Positions 1 to 9,194 of a stretch of DNA of 64,000 nucleotides are shown in pieces. Location: positions 1,302,001 through 1,366,000 of the forward strand of contig NZ_PYYB01000001.1 of assembly GCF_003044185.1 (NCBI RefSeq), in the 5' to 3' direction. This stretch comes from Paraconexibacter algicola. GTDB taxonomy: Bacteria; Actinomycetota; Thermoleophilia; Solirubrobacterales; Solirubrobacteraceae. How positions within the stretch are numbered: the stretch's first letter is position 1; every line of letters starts with the position of its first letter. The position numbers and the translations under genes were made by a program. The notes under the pieces were generated by a model. The model searched no databases, was not told where the DNA came from, and saw only the letters and a list, made by a program, of their open reading frames with translations.

Positions 1-643
1 CGGTCAGCGAGTCGATCGAGCGGCCGGTCGCGCTGATGACGCCGACGCTGAGCGACTGCTCCTCCCCGAACGGCGAGCCGATCGCCGCGACGGGCTCGCC
101 GACCGCGACGTCCTTCGTCGACCCCAGCGGCAGCGGGCGCAGCTTCAGCCCGTCGAGGTCCTCGAGCTTCAGCAGCGCCACGTCGGCGAACGGGTCGAAG
201 CCGACGATCTTCGCGCCGACCTGGTTGCCGTCCTTGAAGCGGATGAAGACGCTGCCCGCCTTCTTGATCGCCGAGCCCTCGCCGCTGGTGACGACGTGGG
301 CGTTGGTGGCGATCTCGCCGCGGTCGTTCAGCACGAACCCGGAGCCCAGGCCGCTGTCGCCGCGACCGCTCTGCCCGCCGCCCAGCCCGGTCGCGATCAC
401 GGTCACGACGCCGAGCGACTCGCGCGCGTAGATGCCGCCCGGGTCGAAGCCCTTCGCGGTCTCGCTCGTGGTCGGCCCGTCGAGGTTCTCGAGCACGTCG
501 GCGCGCGAGGACGGCACGACGACCGTCTCGGTGCGCACCTCGGCCCGGGTGTCGGAGTCGTCGTCCTTCCCGCAGCCGACGGCGAAGGCCGCACCGCCCC
601 CGAGGGCGAGGGTGGCGAGGACGACGGCGGGACGACTCGTCAT
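1..643 (-). CDS. HtrA/DegP-like trypsin-type serine protease, lipoprotein (C-terminus outside window)
   Basis: The visible part begins with a lipoprotein signal: a hydrophobic stretch ending in AVGC followed by KDDDSD. After a low-complexity linker comes a trypsin-like fold with the catalytic His in TNAHVV (about residue 110) and the catalytic Asp in DPFADVALLKL. The Ser motif and any PDZ domain lie beyond base 1. The start codon overlaps the stop of the sensor kinase gene (ATGA), so the two are translationally coupled. Order regulator-kinase-HtrA recalls the mycobacterial MprAB-PepD arrangement, which suggests an envelope protein-quality role at the outer face of the membrane. Family assignment is secure; the membrane-anchored form is inferred from the lipobox. 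Confidence 0.88.
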   Translation of the reverse strand, partial: MTSRPAVVLATLALGGGAAFAVGCGKDDDSDTRAEVRTETVVVPSSRADVLENLDGPTTSETAKGFDPGGIYARESLGVVTVIATGLGGGQSGRGDSGLGSGFVLNDRGEIATNAHVVTSGEGSAIKKAGSVFIRFKDGNQVGAKIVGFDPFADVALLKLEDLDGLKLRPLPLGSTKDVAVGEPVAAIGSPFGEEQSLSVGVISATGRSIDSLT

Positions 644-2046
644 GCGGGGAGCTCCAGGGTGAAGGTGGTGCGACCGGGCTTGCTCTCGGCGATCAGCTCG
701 CCGGACATCCGCTCCGCGAGCTCGTGCGCGATCGCCAGGCCGAGGCCGGATCCCTGCGCGTCGTCGGAGGTGACGAAGGGCTCGAAGATGTGGGGGAGCA
801 TGGTGCGGTGGATGCCGGGGCCGAAGTCGGCGACCCCGACGCGGACGCGCTCGCCCCGGCGGCTCGCGCTCAGCACCACGTCGGTGCCGTCCGGCGTGTG
901 CGTCAAGGCGTTGTCGATGAGGATACGCAGCACCTGCGCGACGCGCTCCGGATCGCACACCGCGTGCACGCGCCCGGCGGGGACGCGCACCTCGAGCGTC
1001 GAGCGGTGGGCGAGCAGCGCCGGCCGGAACTCGCTCGCGACGAGCTCGGCGACCTCGGCGAGGTCGGTCTGCTCCGGACGCAGCTCCAGCGTGCCCGCCT
1101 CGAGCTTGGAGAGGTCCAGCAGATCGGTGGCGAGCTTGCCGAGCCGGTCGACCTGCTGGGCGATCTGGTCGAGGAACGTCGCGCGCGTCGCGTCGTCGAG
1201 GTCCTCGTCCTGGAGCAGCTCGACGAACCCGCCGAGCGAGAAGATCGGCGTGCGCAGCTCGTGCGAGGCGGTCGCGATGAAGCGGCTGCGGGCGTGCTCG
1301 AGCTCGGCGAGCTGGCGGCGCATGTCCTCGAGCGTCTGGGCGAGCCGGCCGAGCTCGTCGCTGTCGTCGACCGGGAACCGCGCGCTGAAGTCCCCGGCGG
1401 CGACGAGGCCCGCGACCGCCTCCAGGCGCCGCACGCGCCGGCCGAGCAGCTCGGCGACCACGGCGCCCGCCAGCGCGGCGAGCAGCGCCGCGACGAGCCC
1501 GGCGACGAGCACGCGGCGGCGCACGACGGCGACCTGGCCCTCGAGGTCGGCGAGCGGGTCGGTGAAGACGACGACCGAGCCGACCTCCGGCCGGCCGTCC
1601 CGCCCGGGGAAGAACAGCGGCACCGCGGCCTGCCCGACGCGCCCCTCGCTGCCCGCCTCGGTCCCGCGCTCGACGCGACCGCTGCGCGCGGCCGACTGGG
1701 CGACCGCGAACTGCAGGTCGGTGATGTCGGTCCGCGCGGTGGAGTCGGACTTCGGGAACGTCTGCAGGCCGAGCGTGCCGCGGTTGACGCCCAGCAGCGT
1801 CACGCGCGCGGTCGACGCGTCCGCGGCGGCGCGCACGGTGCGGTCGAGGACGCGGACGTCCTGGTTGGTCGTGATCGCCCGCTCGATCGGCTCCGCGTAC
1901 TGCCCCGCGGTGCGGGCGAGACCGCGCAGCCGCTCGTCGGTCAGCGACGCCTCCAGGCCCGGCACCACCGACAGGTACACGCCGCCGAACGCGGCGAGCA
2001 CGATCAGGCCGAAGATCGCCGCCAGGCGCGTGCGGATCGTCGCCAT
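640..2046 (-). CDS. Sensor histidine kinase (HAMP, HisKA, HATPase)
   Basis: This 468-residue protein has an N-terminal membrane segment, an extracytoplasmic sensor region of about 150 residues, a second membrane segment near 185-205, a HAMP linker, the phospho-acceptor box IATASHELRTP near residue 260, and an ATPase domain with N-box IDNALTHTP, G1 box DFGPGI and G2 box GSGLGLAIAHE. It should autophosphorylate on His and pass phosphate to the regulator encoded just upstream (15 bp gap). The sensor region shows no recognisable ligand-binding fold, so the stimulus is unknown; cotranscription with an HtrA protease suggests envelope stress. Confidence 0.93.
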   Translation of the reverse strand: MATIRTRLAAIFGLIVLAAFGGVYLSVVPGLEASLTDERLRGLARTAGQYAEPIERAITTNQDVRVLDRTVRAAADASTARVTLLGVNRGTLGLQTFPKSDSTARTDITDLQFAVAQSAARSGRVERGTEAGSEGRVGQAAVPLFFPGRDGRPEVGSVVVFTDPLADLEGQVAVVRRRVLVAGLVAALLAALAGAVVAELLGRRVRRLEAVAGLVAAGDFSARFPVDDSDELGRLAQTLEDMRRQLAELEHARSRFIATASHELRTPIFSLGGFVELLQDEDLDDATRATFLDQIAQQVDRLGKLATDLLDLSKLEAGTLELRPEQTDLAEVAELVASEFRPALLAHRSTLEVRVPAGRVHAVCDPERVAQVLRILIDNALTHTPDGTDVVLSASRRGERVRVGVADFGPGIHRTMLPHIFEPFVTSDDAQGSGLGLAIAHELAERMSGELIAESKPGRTTFTLELPA

Positions 2047-2061
2047 CGCGCCCGCCCGGTC

Positions 2062-2790
2062 CTAGTCGAGGTCGCGGAAGCGGTACCCGACGCCGCGGAC
2101 CGTGAAGAGGTACTCCGGGTCCTTCGCGTCGAGCTCGAGCTTCTCCCGCAGGTGGCGGATGTGGACGTCGATCGTGCGCGGGTCGCGGTAGGCGCTGTCG
2201 CCCCAGATCCGCGTCAGCAGCATGTCGCGCGTGAAGACCCGTCCGCGGCTCGTCGCCAGCGCCAGCAGGATCTCGAACTCGACGTAGGTCGTCTGCACCT
2301 CCTCGCCGCGGACGCTCACGCGCCGGCGGGCGCGGTCGAGCGTCAGCTCGTGGATGGTGACGGTCTCCTCGTCCTCCTCGGCGGCCCCGTCGTCGCGGCG
2401 TCCCATCCCCGCCCGTCGCAGCGCCGCCCGCACGCGCGAGCTCAGCTCGCGCAGCGAGAACGGCTTGGTGATGTAGTCGTCGGCGCCGAGCTCGAGCCCG
2501 AGGACCTTGTCGATCTCCTCGGACTTCGCGGTCAGCATGATGATCGGCACCTCGGCCTGCGGGCCGCTGCCGCCGCGGATGCGCCGGCAGACCTCCAGGC
2601 CGTCGACGCGGGGCATCATCACGTCGAGCACGACGAGGTCGAACTGCTGCTCCTTGAGCAGCCCGAGCGCCTCGGTCCCGTTGGACGCGGAGACCACCTC
2701 GTAGCCGTCCTTCTCCAGGGCGAAGGAGAGGAGCGTCTGGATCGACCGCTCGTCGTCGGCCAGGAGGATGCGCGGGGCGCTGTCGGCCAT
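2062..2790 (-). CDS. OmpR/PhoB-family response regulator
   Basis: This 242-residue protein has a receiver domain with acidic pocket ADDE, phospho-acceptor Asp56 in VVLDVMMP and conserved Lys109 in ITKPF, followed by a winged-helix DNA-binding domain with the typical ending FTVRGVGYRF. It is the first gene of the regulator-kinase-protease operon. A TACGAT hexamer at 2802-2807 on the minus strand lies 11 nt before the ATG without a Shine-Dalgarno sequence, a plausible -10 box. It probably regulates its own operon, but I see no obvious direct-repeat operator in the short gap to the divergent gene. Confidence 0.93.
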   Translation of the reverse strand: MADSAPRILLADDERSIQTLLSFALEKDGYEVVSASNGTEALGLLKEQQFDLVVLDVMMPRVDGLEVCRRIRGGSGPQAEVPIIMLTAKSEEIDKVLGLELGADDYITKPFSLRELSSRVRAALRRAGMGRRDDGAAEEDEETVTIHELTLDRARRRVSVRGEEVQTTYVEFEILLALATSRGRVFTRDMLLTRIWGDSAYRDPRTIDVHIRHLREKLELDAKDPEYLFTVRGVGYRFRDLD

Positions 2791-2863
2791 GGGGTGCGTC
2801 CATCGTAGATCCCCGGCCGTCCCGGCTCCGTCACGCGCGCGGGACGACTACCGTAGGGGCCAC

Positions 2864-4627
2864 GTGCTGGACCCGCGCATCTACCGAGCCGCTCTCGTCC
2901 CGGTGCTCGTCGCCGTGCTCGTCGCGGCGTTCTCGCTGGAGAACCGGCCGCGCCCCATCGGCACGACGCTCGCGCCCGACGCGTTCAGCGGCGAGCAGGC
3001 CAGCCTGACGCTCGAGCGGCTCGCCGCCGCGTACCCGCGCCGGCGGCCGGGGGACGCCGCCGACGAGGCGCTCGCACGACGCATCGCGCAGGAGCTCGAG
3101 GTGCTCGGCCCGCGCGCGGTGCGCACGCGCACGACGACCGCGCAGACGATCGAGGGGGAGCGGGAGCTGACGACCATCATCGCCACGCGGATCGGCGCGC
3201 CCGGACCGGGGCTGGCGATCGTCGCGCACCGGGACGCCGCCGGCGCCGGCGCGAAGGCGGAGCTCTCGGGCACCGCGGCGATGCTCGAGCTCGCCCGCGT
3301 GGCCGCGCAGGGCCGGGTGCGCCGCACGATCTCGTTCATCTCCACCAGCGGCGGCAGCGGCGGGGCCGCCGGCGCCGCCGCCGCGGCGCGGGCGCTGCCG
3401 GGCGACGTGAGCGCGGTGCTCGTGCTCGGCGACCTCGCGGGCGCGCAGGTCCGCAAGCCGTTCGTCACCGGCTTCTCCAACGGGCGTGGGCAGGCGCCGC
3501 TGCAGCTGCGGCGCACCGTCGAGGCGGCGGTGCGCGCCGAGGTCGGGGTCGAGCCGGGCGGTCCGCGTGCCCCGCAGCAGTGGGCGCGCCTGGCGGTCCC
3601 GTTCGCCACCGGGGAGCAGGGCGAGCTGCTGCGCGCGGACGTGCCCGCGGTCCTGCTGAGCGTCAGCGGGGAGCGCGGCCCGCGCGCCGACACCCCGATC
3701 GTGCCCGAGCGGGTCACGCGCTTCGGCCGCGCGGCGCTGCGGGCGATCACCGCGCTGGACAACGGCCCGACGCTCGGCGGGGACCCGCAGGCGGTCGTGC
3801 TGACCAACCGCAAGGTGCTGCCGCAGTGGGCGGTCCGGCTGCTCGTCGGGGTCCTGCTGCTGCCGGTGCTGCTCGTCGCGATCGACGGGCTGGCCCGCGC
3901 GCGACGGCGCAAGGAGCCGGTGGGACGCTGGGCGCTGTGGGTGCTCGCGACCGCGCTGCCGTACCTGCTGACCGCGGCGTTCGCGGTGCTCTTCCGGGTG
4001 ACCGGGCTGCTGCAGGTCGCGCCGCGCGGGCCCGCCCCGCCGGGGGCGGTGCCGGTGGACGGGAACGCGCAGATCGCGCTCGTCAGCCTGCTGCTCGTGT
4101 TCGTGCTCGGCTGGATCGGCCTGCGGCCGCTGGCGCTCCAGCTCGCCCGGGTGCGCGAGCGTCCCGCCGCGGAGGGCGCGGGCATCGCCCTGATCCTCGT
4201 CTCGGCGGTGGTCGTCGCCCTCGTCTGGGTCCGCAACCCGTACGCGGCCGCGCTGCTGATCCCGGCGCTGCACGGCACCGTGCTGATCGCCGCCGGGGGC
4301 GTGCGGCTGCCGCGCGTGGTCGGGGTGCTGCTCGTGCTCGTCGGGCTCCTGCCCGCGGCGCTCGCCGCGACGATGGTCGCGTCCGCGCTCGGCTACGGCC
4401 CGGCCGACGCGCTCTGGGCCGGGGTCCTGGCGATCGCGGGCGGGCACGTCGGGCCGCTGTCGTGGCTCGTGCTCGGCCTGCTGGCGGGCTGCGGCACCGC
4501 GACCGCGCTGGTCGCGCTCGCGCGCCGGCCGCCCGCCGCCGACGCGGACGGCGTCACGGTCCGCGGGCCGGTCACCTACGCGGGGCCGGGCGCGCTCGGC
4601 GGCGTCGACTCCGCGCTGCGGCGGTGA
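2864..4627 (+). CDS. M28-peptidase-like domain fused to a multi-pass membrane domain
   Basis: GTG at 2864 is chosen because TACCGT (2849-2854) sits 9 nt upstream and divergent transcription of the regulator occupies the bases before it. The 587-residue product has an N-terminal membrane anchor, an M28-type aminopeptidase-like domain (about 40-300) and then roughly seven hydrophobic segments. The M28 fold is recognisable from IVAHRD and from GTAAMLELARV, but key metal ligands are missing: the usual GADDN segment reads GAKAEL and the usual Glu-Glu pair reads SGGSGG. It may be a non-catalytic binding protein. Its stop overlaps the sortase start (GTGA), so the two are coupled. Confidence 0.72.
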   Translation: MLDPRIYRAALVPVLVAVLVAAFSLENRPRPIGTTLAPDAFSGEQASLTLERLAAAYPRRRPGDAADEALARRIAQELEVLGPRAVRTRTTTAQTIEGERELTTIIATRIGAPGPGLAIVAHRDAAGAGAKAELSGTAAMLELARVAAQGRVRRTISFISTSGGSGGAAGAAAAARALPGDVSAVLVLGDLAGAQVRKPFVTGFSNGRGQAPLQLRRTVEAAVRAEVGVEPGGPRAPQQWARLAVPFATGEQGELLRADVPAVLLSVSGERGPRADTPIVPERVTRFGRAALRAITALDNGPTLGGDPQAVVLTNRKVLPQWAVRLLVGVLLLPVLLVAIDGLARARRRKEPVGRWALWVLATALPYLLTAAFAVLFRVTGLLQVAPRGPAPPGAVPVDGNAQIALVSLLLVFVLGWIGLRPLALQLARVRERPAAEGAGIALILVSAVVVALVWVRNPYAAALLIPALHGTVLIAAGGVRLPRVVGVLLVLVGLLPAALAATMVASALGYGPADALWAGVLAIAGGHVGPLSWLVLGLLAGCGTATALVALARRPPAADADGVTVRGPVTYAGPGALGGVDSALRR

Positions 4628-5409
4628 GACGACCGGAGGACTCGCGGCGTCGGCGCGTCCTGCGCGCGCTCTCCACGATCCTCATCGTCGCCGGCGGCCT
4701 GATCGTCGTCGACGCCGTCCTGACCGTCACGTGGCAGGAGCCGCTGACCGCCTTCACGACCGGCCGGGCGCAGGCCGACCTCGAGGGCCAGCTGCGCGAC
4801 CTGCGCGACGACGGCGCGACCGCGCGCGAGGTGACCGAGCTGCGCTCGCTCGCCGCGGAGCCCGTTCGGATCGCGTACCTCGCCCGGTCGCTGCGCCAGC
4901 GCGCACGGGAGGGCCGCGCGGTCGCCCGCCTGCGGATCCCGGCGATCGGCGTCGACAAGGTCGTCGTGCAGGGCACCGACGCGGCGTCGCTGCGTCGCGG
5001 CCCCGGGATCTACGACCGATCCCCGTTCCCGGGGGTGCCCGGCACCACCGCGATCGCCGGCCACCGCACCACCTACGGGGCGCCCTTCCGGCACGTCGAC
5101 CAGCTCGACCGCGGCGACCGCATGATCGTCGAGATGCCGTACGGCACCTTCACCTACCGGGTGCAGCGGACCCGCATCGTCACGCCCCAGGACGTGTCGG
5201 TGCTCGAGAGCACGGGGACCGACCGGCTCGTCCTCACCGCCTGCCATCCGCTGTTCAGCGCCGACGAGCGGATCGTCGTGATCGGCCGGCTCGTCTCGGC
5301 GATCGGGCGGGGTGCCGGAAAGGGCGAACCGCTTCGCGGGCCGCAGCTCACCGACCGCGTCCAACGTCCGGCCACCGATCTCAAGCTGGACGCGGGAGCG
5401 GGTCGATGA
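4624..5409 (+). CDS. Sortase, class E-like
   Basis: Sortases cut a sorting signal and transfer the protein to the cell wall or to another acceptor. This 261-residue protein has an N-terminal membrane segment (about 15-33), a linker, and a sortase domain with His147 in AGHRTTYG, Cys207 in LTACHP and Arg216 in DERIVVIG, the complete catalytic triad. The LTACHP form and length resemble actinobacterial class E enzymes. The GTG start at 4624 overlaps the stop of the M28-like gene. No LPXTG-type substrate is encoded next to it, so substrates must lie elsewhere. Confidence 0.9.
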   Translation: MRRPEDSRRRRVLRALSTILIVAGGLIVVDAVLTVTWQEPLTAFTTGRAQADLEGQLRDLRDDGATAREVTELRSLAAEPVRIAYLARSLRQRAREGRAVARLRIPAIGVDKVVVQGTDAASLRRGPGIYDRSPFPGVPGTTAIAGHRTTYGAPFRHVDQLDRGDRMIVEMPYGTFTYRVQRTRIVTPQDVSVLESTGTDRLVLTACHPLFSADERIVVIGRLVSAIGRGAGKGEPLRGPQLTDRVQRPATDLKLDAGAGR

Positions 5410-5711
5410 CCTCCGCGGAAGGCACCGGTCCGGCCCCCGGACACGACGACGGACCCGGCGCCTCCACCCACCGGGAGGGCGGCTGCGCCCTCGACCCATC
5501 CGTGACCGACGAGGCCCGCACCGTGCGAATCCAGGAGCTGCAGCGACGGGTCGCCGCGCGCGACTACGTGATCGATCCGCTCGCGGTCGCCGAGGCGCTG
5601 CTGCGCCGGACCGACCCGCGCCGCGACCCGGTCCTGCTGCCGCCGGTCATCCGACGGCGTGCCGATAGCCCGCCAGCGCCCGCGGCGCCCCGTCGGGCCC
5701 GACGACCCTGA
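5406..5711 (+). CDS. Small FlgM-like protein (possible anti-sigma factor)
   Basis: The 101-residue product has a disordered Gly/Asp/Pro-rich N-terminus followed by a helical segment, about residues 36-65, with [19 protein letters not shown] and then AVAEALLRR. This matches the C-terminal pattern of FlgM-type anti-sigma-28 factors, where a helix, a short YxVDP turn and a second helix bind the sigma factor. It overlaps the sortase stop by ATGA and its last 65 bp overlap the 3' end of thiL on the other strand. No flagellar gene is in the window. The assignment rests on pattern alone; an unrelated small protein remains possible. Confidence 0.55.
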   Translation: MTSAEGTGPAPGHDDGPGASTHREGGCALDPSVTDEARTVRIQELQRRVAARDYVIDPLAVAEALLRRTDPRRDPVLLPPVIRRRADSPPAPAAPRRARRP

Positions 5712-6636
5712 GCCGCCCGTCACCCGGCGTCGCCGCCGGGTGCACGCGGCCGATCCACGTGACCGTCGCGGGCATCGCGGCCGCGGCGCGCGGGGGCGCG
5801 GTGAGCAGTAGCTCGTAGTCGTCGCCCGCGGTGGCGGCGTGCTCGGCCGCGTCGACCCCGAGCGCCGCGCAGACCGTGTCCAGCCCGGGGGCGAGCGGCA
5901 GGTCCGCGAGCGCGATCTCGACGTCGACGGCGCTCGCGCGCGCGAGGTGCCCGGCGTCGGTCGCGACGCCGTCGGAGACGTCCATCAGCGCGCCGGCCCC
6001 GGCGGCCCGCAGCGCGCGGCCGAGCGCGAGCCGCGGCTCCGGACGCAGGTGCGCGCGGGCGAGCGCCGCGACCGTCGCGGCCGGGATGCCGTGCGCGGCC
6101 GGATCGACCCGGCCGTCGAGCAGCGCGAGGCCGGCCCCGGCACCGCCGAGCGGCCCGGTCACCCCGACCAGGTCGCCGGGCCGGGCGCCGTCGCGGCCGA
6201 GCAGCGCCGACTCCTCGTCGGCCCAGCCCACGACCGTCACGCCGACCATCAGCACCGGGCCGCGCGTCACGTCGCCGCCGGCGATCGTCGTGCCGGTGGC
6301 GGCGGCGAGCGCCTCCATCGCGGCGACGAGCTCGAGCACCGCCTCGCCCGGCAGGCCCTCGGGCAGCGCGAGCGTGACGTACGCCTCGCCGGCGTCCGCC
6401 GCCATCGCCGCGAGGTCGCTCAGCGCGGCGGCCATCGCCCGGTGCCCGACGTCCCCGGCTGTCACGCCCGGCAGGTCCAGCCGGAAGTGCACGCCGTCGA
6501 CCATCTGGTCGACGCTGACGACCTGCACGGGCCGGGCGCGGACGACGGCGGCGTCGTCCCCGACCCAGCGCACGACGCGGTCACCCCGGGGGGTGAGCAG
6601 CTCCTGCAGGGCGGTGATCAGCTCGTGCTCGCCCAC
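5647..6636 (-). CDS. thiL: Thiamine-monophosphate kinase
   Basis: ThiL phosphorylates thiamine monophosphate to the active cofactor thiamine diphosphate. The 329-residue length is typical. Hallmarks are GDDAAVV near the N-terminus, [13 protein letters not shown] (metal and substrate binding), the AIR-synthase-type [15 protein letters not shown], the GGDVTRGP segment and the late SDGVATD and GDDYELLLT motifs. No TPP riboswitch fits in the 48 bp upstream before infA. The gene converges on the small FlgM-like gene and overlaps it. Confidence 0.94.
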   Translation of the reverse strand: MGEHELITALQELLTPRGDRVVRWVGDDAAVVRARPVQVVSVDQMVDGVHFRLDLPGVTAGDVGHRAMAAALSDLAAMAADAGEAYVTLALPEGLPGEAVLELVAAMEALAAATGTTIAGGDVTRGPVLMVGVTVVGWADEESALLGRDGARPGDLVGVTGPLGGAGAGLALLDGRVDPAAHGIPAATVAALARAHLRPEPRLALGRALRAAGAGALMDVSDGVATDAGHLARASAVDVEIALADLPLAPGLDTVCAALGVDAAEHAATAGDDYELLLTAPPRAAAAMPATVTWIGRVHPAATPGDGRLRVVGPDGAPRALAGYRHAVG

Positions 6637-6684
6637 GACGGGCGGTGCTCCGGAGGGGCGGGACGGGGTCCCGCGCGGTGGCGC

Positions 6685-6903
6685 CTAGCGGTGGCGGTAG
6701 ACGATGCGGGCGCGCGAGAGGTCGTACGGGCTCAGCTCGACCCGGACGCGGTCGCCCGGGAGGATGCGGATGCGGAACCGGCGCATCTTGCCGGCGACGT
6801 GCCCGAGCACCTCGTGATCGTTGTCGAGCTTCACCTTGAACATGGCGTTGGGCAGGGCCTCGACGACCTCGCCCTCGAACTCGACCTTTTCTTCCTTGGC
6901 CAT
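6685..6903 (-). CDS. infA: Translation initiation factor IF-1
   Basis: The 72-residue product beginning MAKEEKVEF is a single OB fold with the IF-1 hallmarks [24 protein letters not shown] and [18 protein letters not shown], ending IVYRHR. It binds the ribosomal A site during initiation. ATG at 6903 is preferred over an in-frame TTG at 6912 because it gives the universal length. A TACCTT hexamer (6911-6916, minus) lies 7 nt upstream, so the mRNA may be leaderless. The usual neighbours rpmJ and rpsM are not adjacent here; infA stands between thiL and a PBP gene. Confidence 0.95.
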   Translation of the reverse strand: MAKEEKVEFEGEVVEALPNAMFKVKLDNDHEVLGHVAGKMRRFRIRILPGDRVRVELSPYDLSRARIVYRHR

Positions 6904-6970
6904 TGCGTCCAAGGTAGCACCGGATCGCGCTCCACGGCGCGCGCCGGGCGCACGAGGGCGCCTCCGACGG

Positions 6971-9142
6971 TCAGGGCGTCGGCGTGACGCCGCCGGCCGC
7001 GGGGTCCGGCGCGGGGGCGGCGGGGACCGGCGTCGCGACGGGCGGTGCCTGCTGCGGCGGCGCCTCGTACGCGTCGTCCGGGGTCTGCTGGCCGCCCGCG
7101 CCGGTGTCGGTGGTGCCGGGCGTCGTCGCGTCGTAGGGACCGGGGGTCGGCGTGGCCGCCGGGCCGGGGGCGCCCGACTTCGCGTAGCGCCCGAAGAACG
7201 GCGAGGAGACGAACGGCTCCTTCGGCTTGGGCCACTCCTTGCAGGTGCCCCTGTCCGCGGCCATCGTCATGAACGAGTTGAAGATCGCGGCCGGCGCCTT
7301 GCCGCCGAACATCGTGCCCCAGCCCTGCACGTTGGTCATCGGCACGCGGCTGCCGGGGTACCCGACCCACACGACGGTCGTGAGGTTGGAGGTCATGCCC
7401 GCGAACCACGAGTCGGCGAAGCCGGTCGTCGTGCCGGTCTTGCCGGCGGTCGGACAGCCGGGGACGGCGGCCGCGGTGCCCGTGCCGGAGCGGACGTTGG
7501 CCTCCATCGCCTTGATCGCCTCGTGCGTCTGGCCGTCGGTGAAGATCTTCGTGCGGCGGGTCTTGCCGAGCGAGTTGTCGATCTTGCCGTCGGGGAACCG
7601 CACGCGCTGGATCGCGATCGGCTTGATCCGGTAGCCGCCGTCGTTGATCGTCGTGTAGGCGCGCGCCATCTCCAGCACGGTGCAGCAGTTGCGCATGCCG
7701 CCGAGGACCTCGGCGGGGAACGCGTCGAGCTTGCTCGTGACGCCCATGTCGTAGGCGGCCTGGCGGACCGCGTCGGGGCCGAGGTCGAGCGCGAGCTGCT
7801 GGAAGACGGTGTTGTCGGAGGACACGACCGCCTGGAACAGCGAGCGCCGCCCGCCGTACGCGCCGCCGTCGGAGTTCGACACCTCGATCTTGGTGCCGGT
7901 CTCCTTGTCGACGAAGTTCAGCTTCTTCGAGTCGTAGCTCGTCTTGTTGATGTCCACGCCGCGGCGCAGTGCCGCCATGATCGCGAACATCTTCGCCGTC
8001 GAGCCGGGCTGCCGGCGGCCCTGGGAGGCGAGGTCGAACTTCGACTCGCCGAAGCTCCGCGACGATGCCATCGCCTTGATGTAGCCGTTCTTCGGGTTGA
8101 TCGACACGATCGCCGAGGACGGGTCACCGGGGTTGGGGAGCCGCTCCGCGATCGCCTTGCGGGCCTGCTGCTGGGCCTTGAGGTCGATCGTCGTGTAGAC
8201 CTTCAGCCCGCCCTTGCGGACGCGCTCGACGCCGTACTTGCGCACGAGCTCGCGGCGGACGTACTCGAAGAAGTAGCCCTCGCGCCGCTCGGTGAAGTAG
8301 TTCGTCTTCTTGACGCCGAGCGGGGCGGCCTTCGCCTCCTCGGCCTCCGACTGCGTGATGTAGCCCTCGTTGGCCATCGCCTGCAGCACGTCGTTGCGGC
8401 GGTTGAGCGCGCGCTGCGGGTGCTGGTAGGGGTTGTAGGCGGAGGGCAGCTGCGGCAGACCGGCGAGCATCGCGGCCTCGGGCAGCGTCAGCTCGCGGGC
8501 GCGCTTGTCGAAGAACAGGCGCGAGGCGGCCTGGATCCCGTAGGCGTTCTGACCGCCGACGGTGCCGTAGGGCACGGAGTTCAGGTACTTCGTGAGGATC
8601 CACTTCTTGCCCTGGGCGCCCTCGTGCTTGTTCTCGAGCTCCTCGGCGAGCTTCGCCTCGCGGATCTTGCGCTTGAAGTCGTCGGAGCGGTCCTCGGTGT
8701 AGAGGTTGCGGATCAGCTGCATCGTCAGCGTCGAGCCGCCCTGCACCGTCTTGCCGCTCTGCAGGTTCTTCACGCCTGCGCGGATGACGCCCTCGAAGTC
8801 GACGCCCTGGTGCTCGTAGAACCGGCGGTCCTCGATCGCCACGGTCGCGTCCTCGACGATCTTCGGGATCGACGTGGAGGGGACGGGCAGGCGCAGGATC
8901 GTCGACTGGATGAAGCCGATCCGGGTGCCGTCCTTCGCGAGGACCTCGGTGTTGGCGCCCTGCTCGATTGGCTTGAGCGTCGAGAGCTCGGGGCCGGAGG
9001 AGGCGATCCCGACGACGTAGCCGACGGCCGAGAGCACGCCGACGATCCCCAGCGCGCTCAGCACGCCGAAGGTCAGGAAGATGATCCGCGCGGGGCCGCC
9101 ACGGTTGCGGCGACGGCGGCGCTGTCGTTCACGTCGGGACAT
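6971..9142 (-). CDS. Class A penicillin-binding protein (glycosyltransferase and transpeptidase)
   Basis: This bifunctional peptidoglycan synthase has 723 residues. A short Arg-rich cytoplasmic tail precedes one membrane segment (about 19-46). The GT51 domain carries catalytic Glu104 in [13 protein letters not shown] and the [10 protein letters not shown] motif; the transpeptidase domain carries the acyl-Ser box GSTAKM, an SSDN box and KTGTT. A Pro/Thr/Ala/Gln-rich tail of about 80 residues follows, probably disordered and extracellular. The gene stands alone between infA and the divergently oriented region. It is probably one of several class A PBPs in the genome. Confidence 0.95.
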   Translation of the reverse strand: MSRRERQRRRRRNRGGPARIIFLTFGVLSALGIVGVLSAVGYVVGIASSGPELSTLKPIEQGANTEVLAKDGTRIGFIQSTILRLPVPSTSIPKIVEDATVAIEDRRFYEHQGVDFEGVIRAGVKNLQSGKTVQGGSTLTMQLIRNLYTEDRSDDFKRKIREAKLAEELENKHEGAQGKKWILTKYLNSVPYGTVGGQNAYGIQAASRLFFDKRARELTLPEAAMLAGLPQLPSAYNPYQHPQRALNRRNDVLQAMANEGYITQSEAEEAKAAPLGVKKTNYFTERREGYFFEYVRRELVRKYGVERVRKGGLKVYTTIDLKAQQQARKAIAERLPNPGDPSSAIVSINPKNGYIKAMASSRSFGESKFDLASQGRRQPGSTAKMFAIMAALRRGVDINKTSYDSKKLNFVDKETGTKIEVSNSDGGAYGGRRSLFQAVVSSDNTVFQQLALDLGPDAVRQAAYDMGVTSKLDAFPAEVLGGMRNCCTVLEMARAYTTINDGGYRIKPIAIQRVRFPDGKIDNSLGKTRRTKIFTDGQTHEAIKAMEANVRSGTGTAAAVPGCPTAGKTGTTTGFADSWFAGMTSNLTTVVWVGYPGSRVPMTNVQGWGTMFGGKAPAAIFNSFMTMAADRGTCKEWPKPKEPFVSSPFFGRYAKSGAPGPAATPTPGPYDATTPGTTDTGAGGQQTPDDAYEAPPQQAPPVATPVPAAPAPDPAAGGVTPTP

Positions 9143-9194
9143 GCGCTCGTAGCGGATGGTAGCGGCACGCCGCCGCCGTCCGAGCCGGTGCAGC

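Noticed and set aside
2831-4447. Long minus-strand reading frame opposite the M28-like gene
   Set aside because: It is Arg/Asp/His-rich with no domain, and its base pattern mirrors the real gene. Similar antisense frames at 9073-11256 and 27479-30472 are also products of high G+C content.
4624-5711. LPXTG-type sortase substrate next to the sortase
   Set aside because: Neither neighbouring product has a sorting motif followed by a membrane segment and basic tail.
6637-6684. TPP riboswitch before thiL
   Set aside because: Only 48 bp separate thiL and infA and no TPP consensus segments are present.
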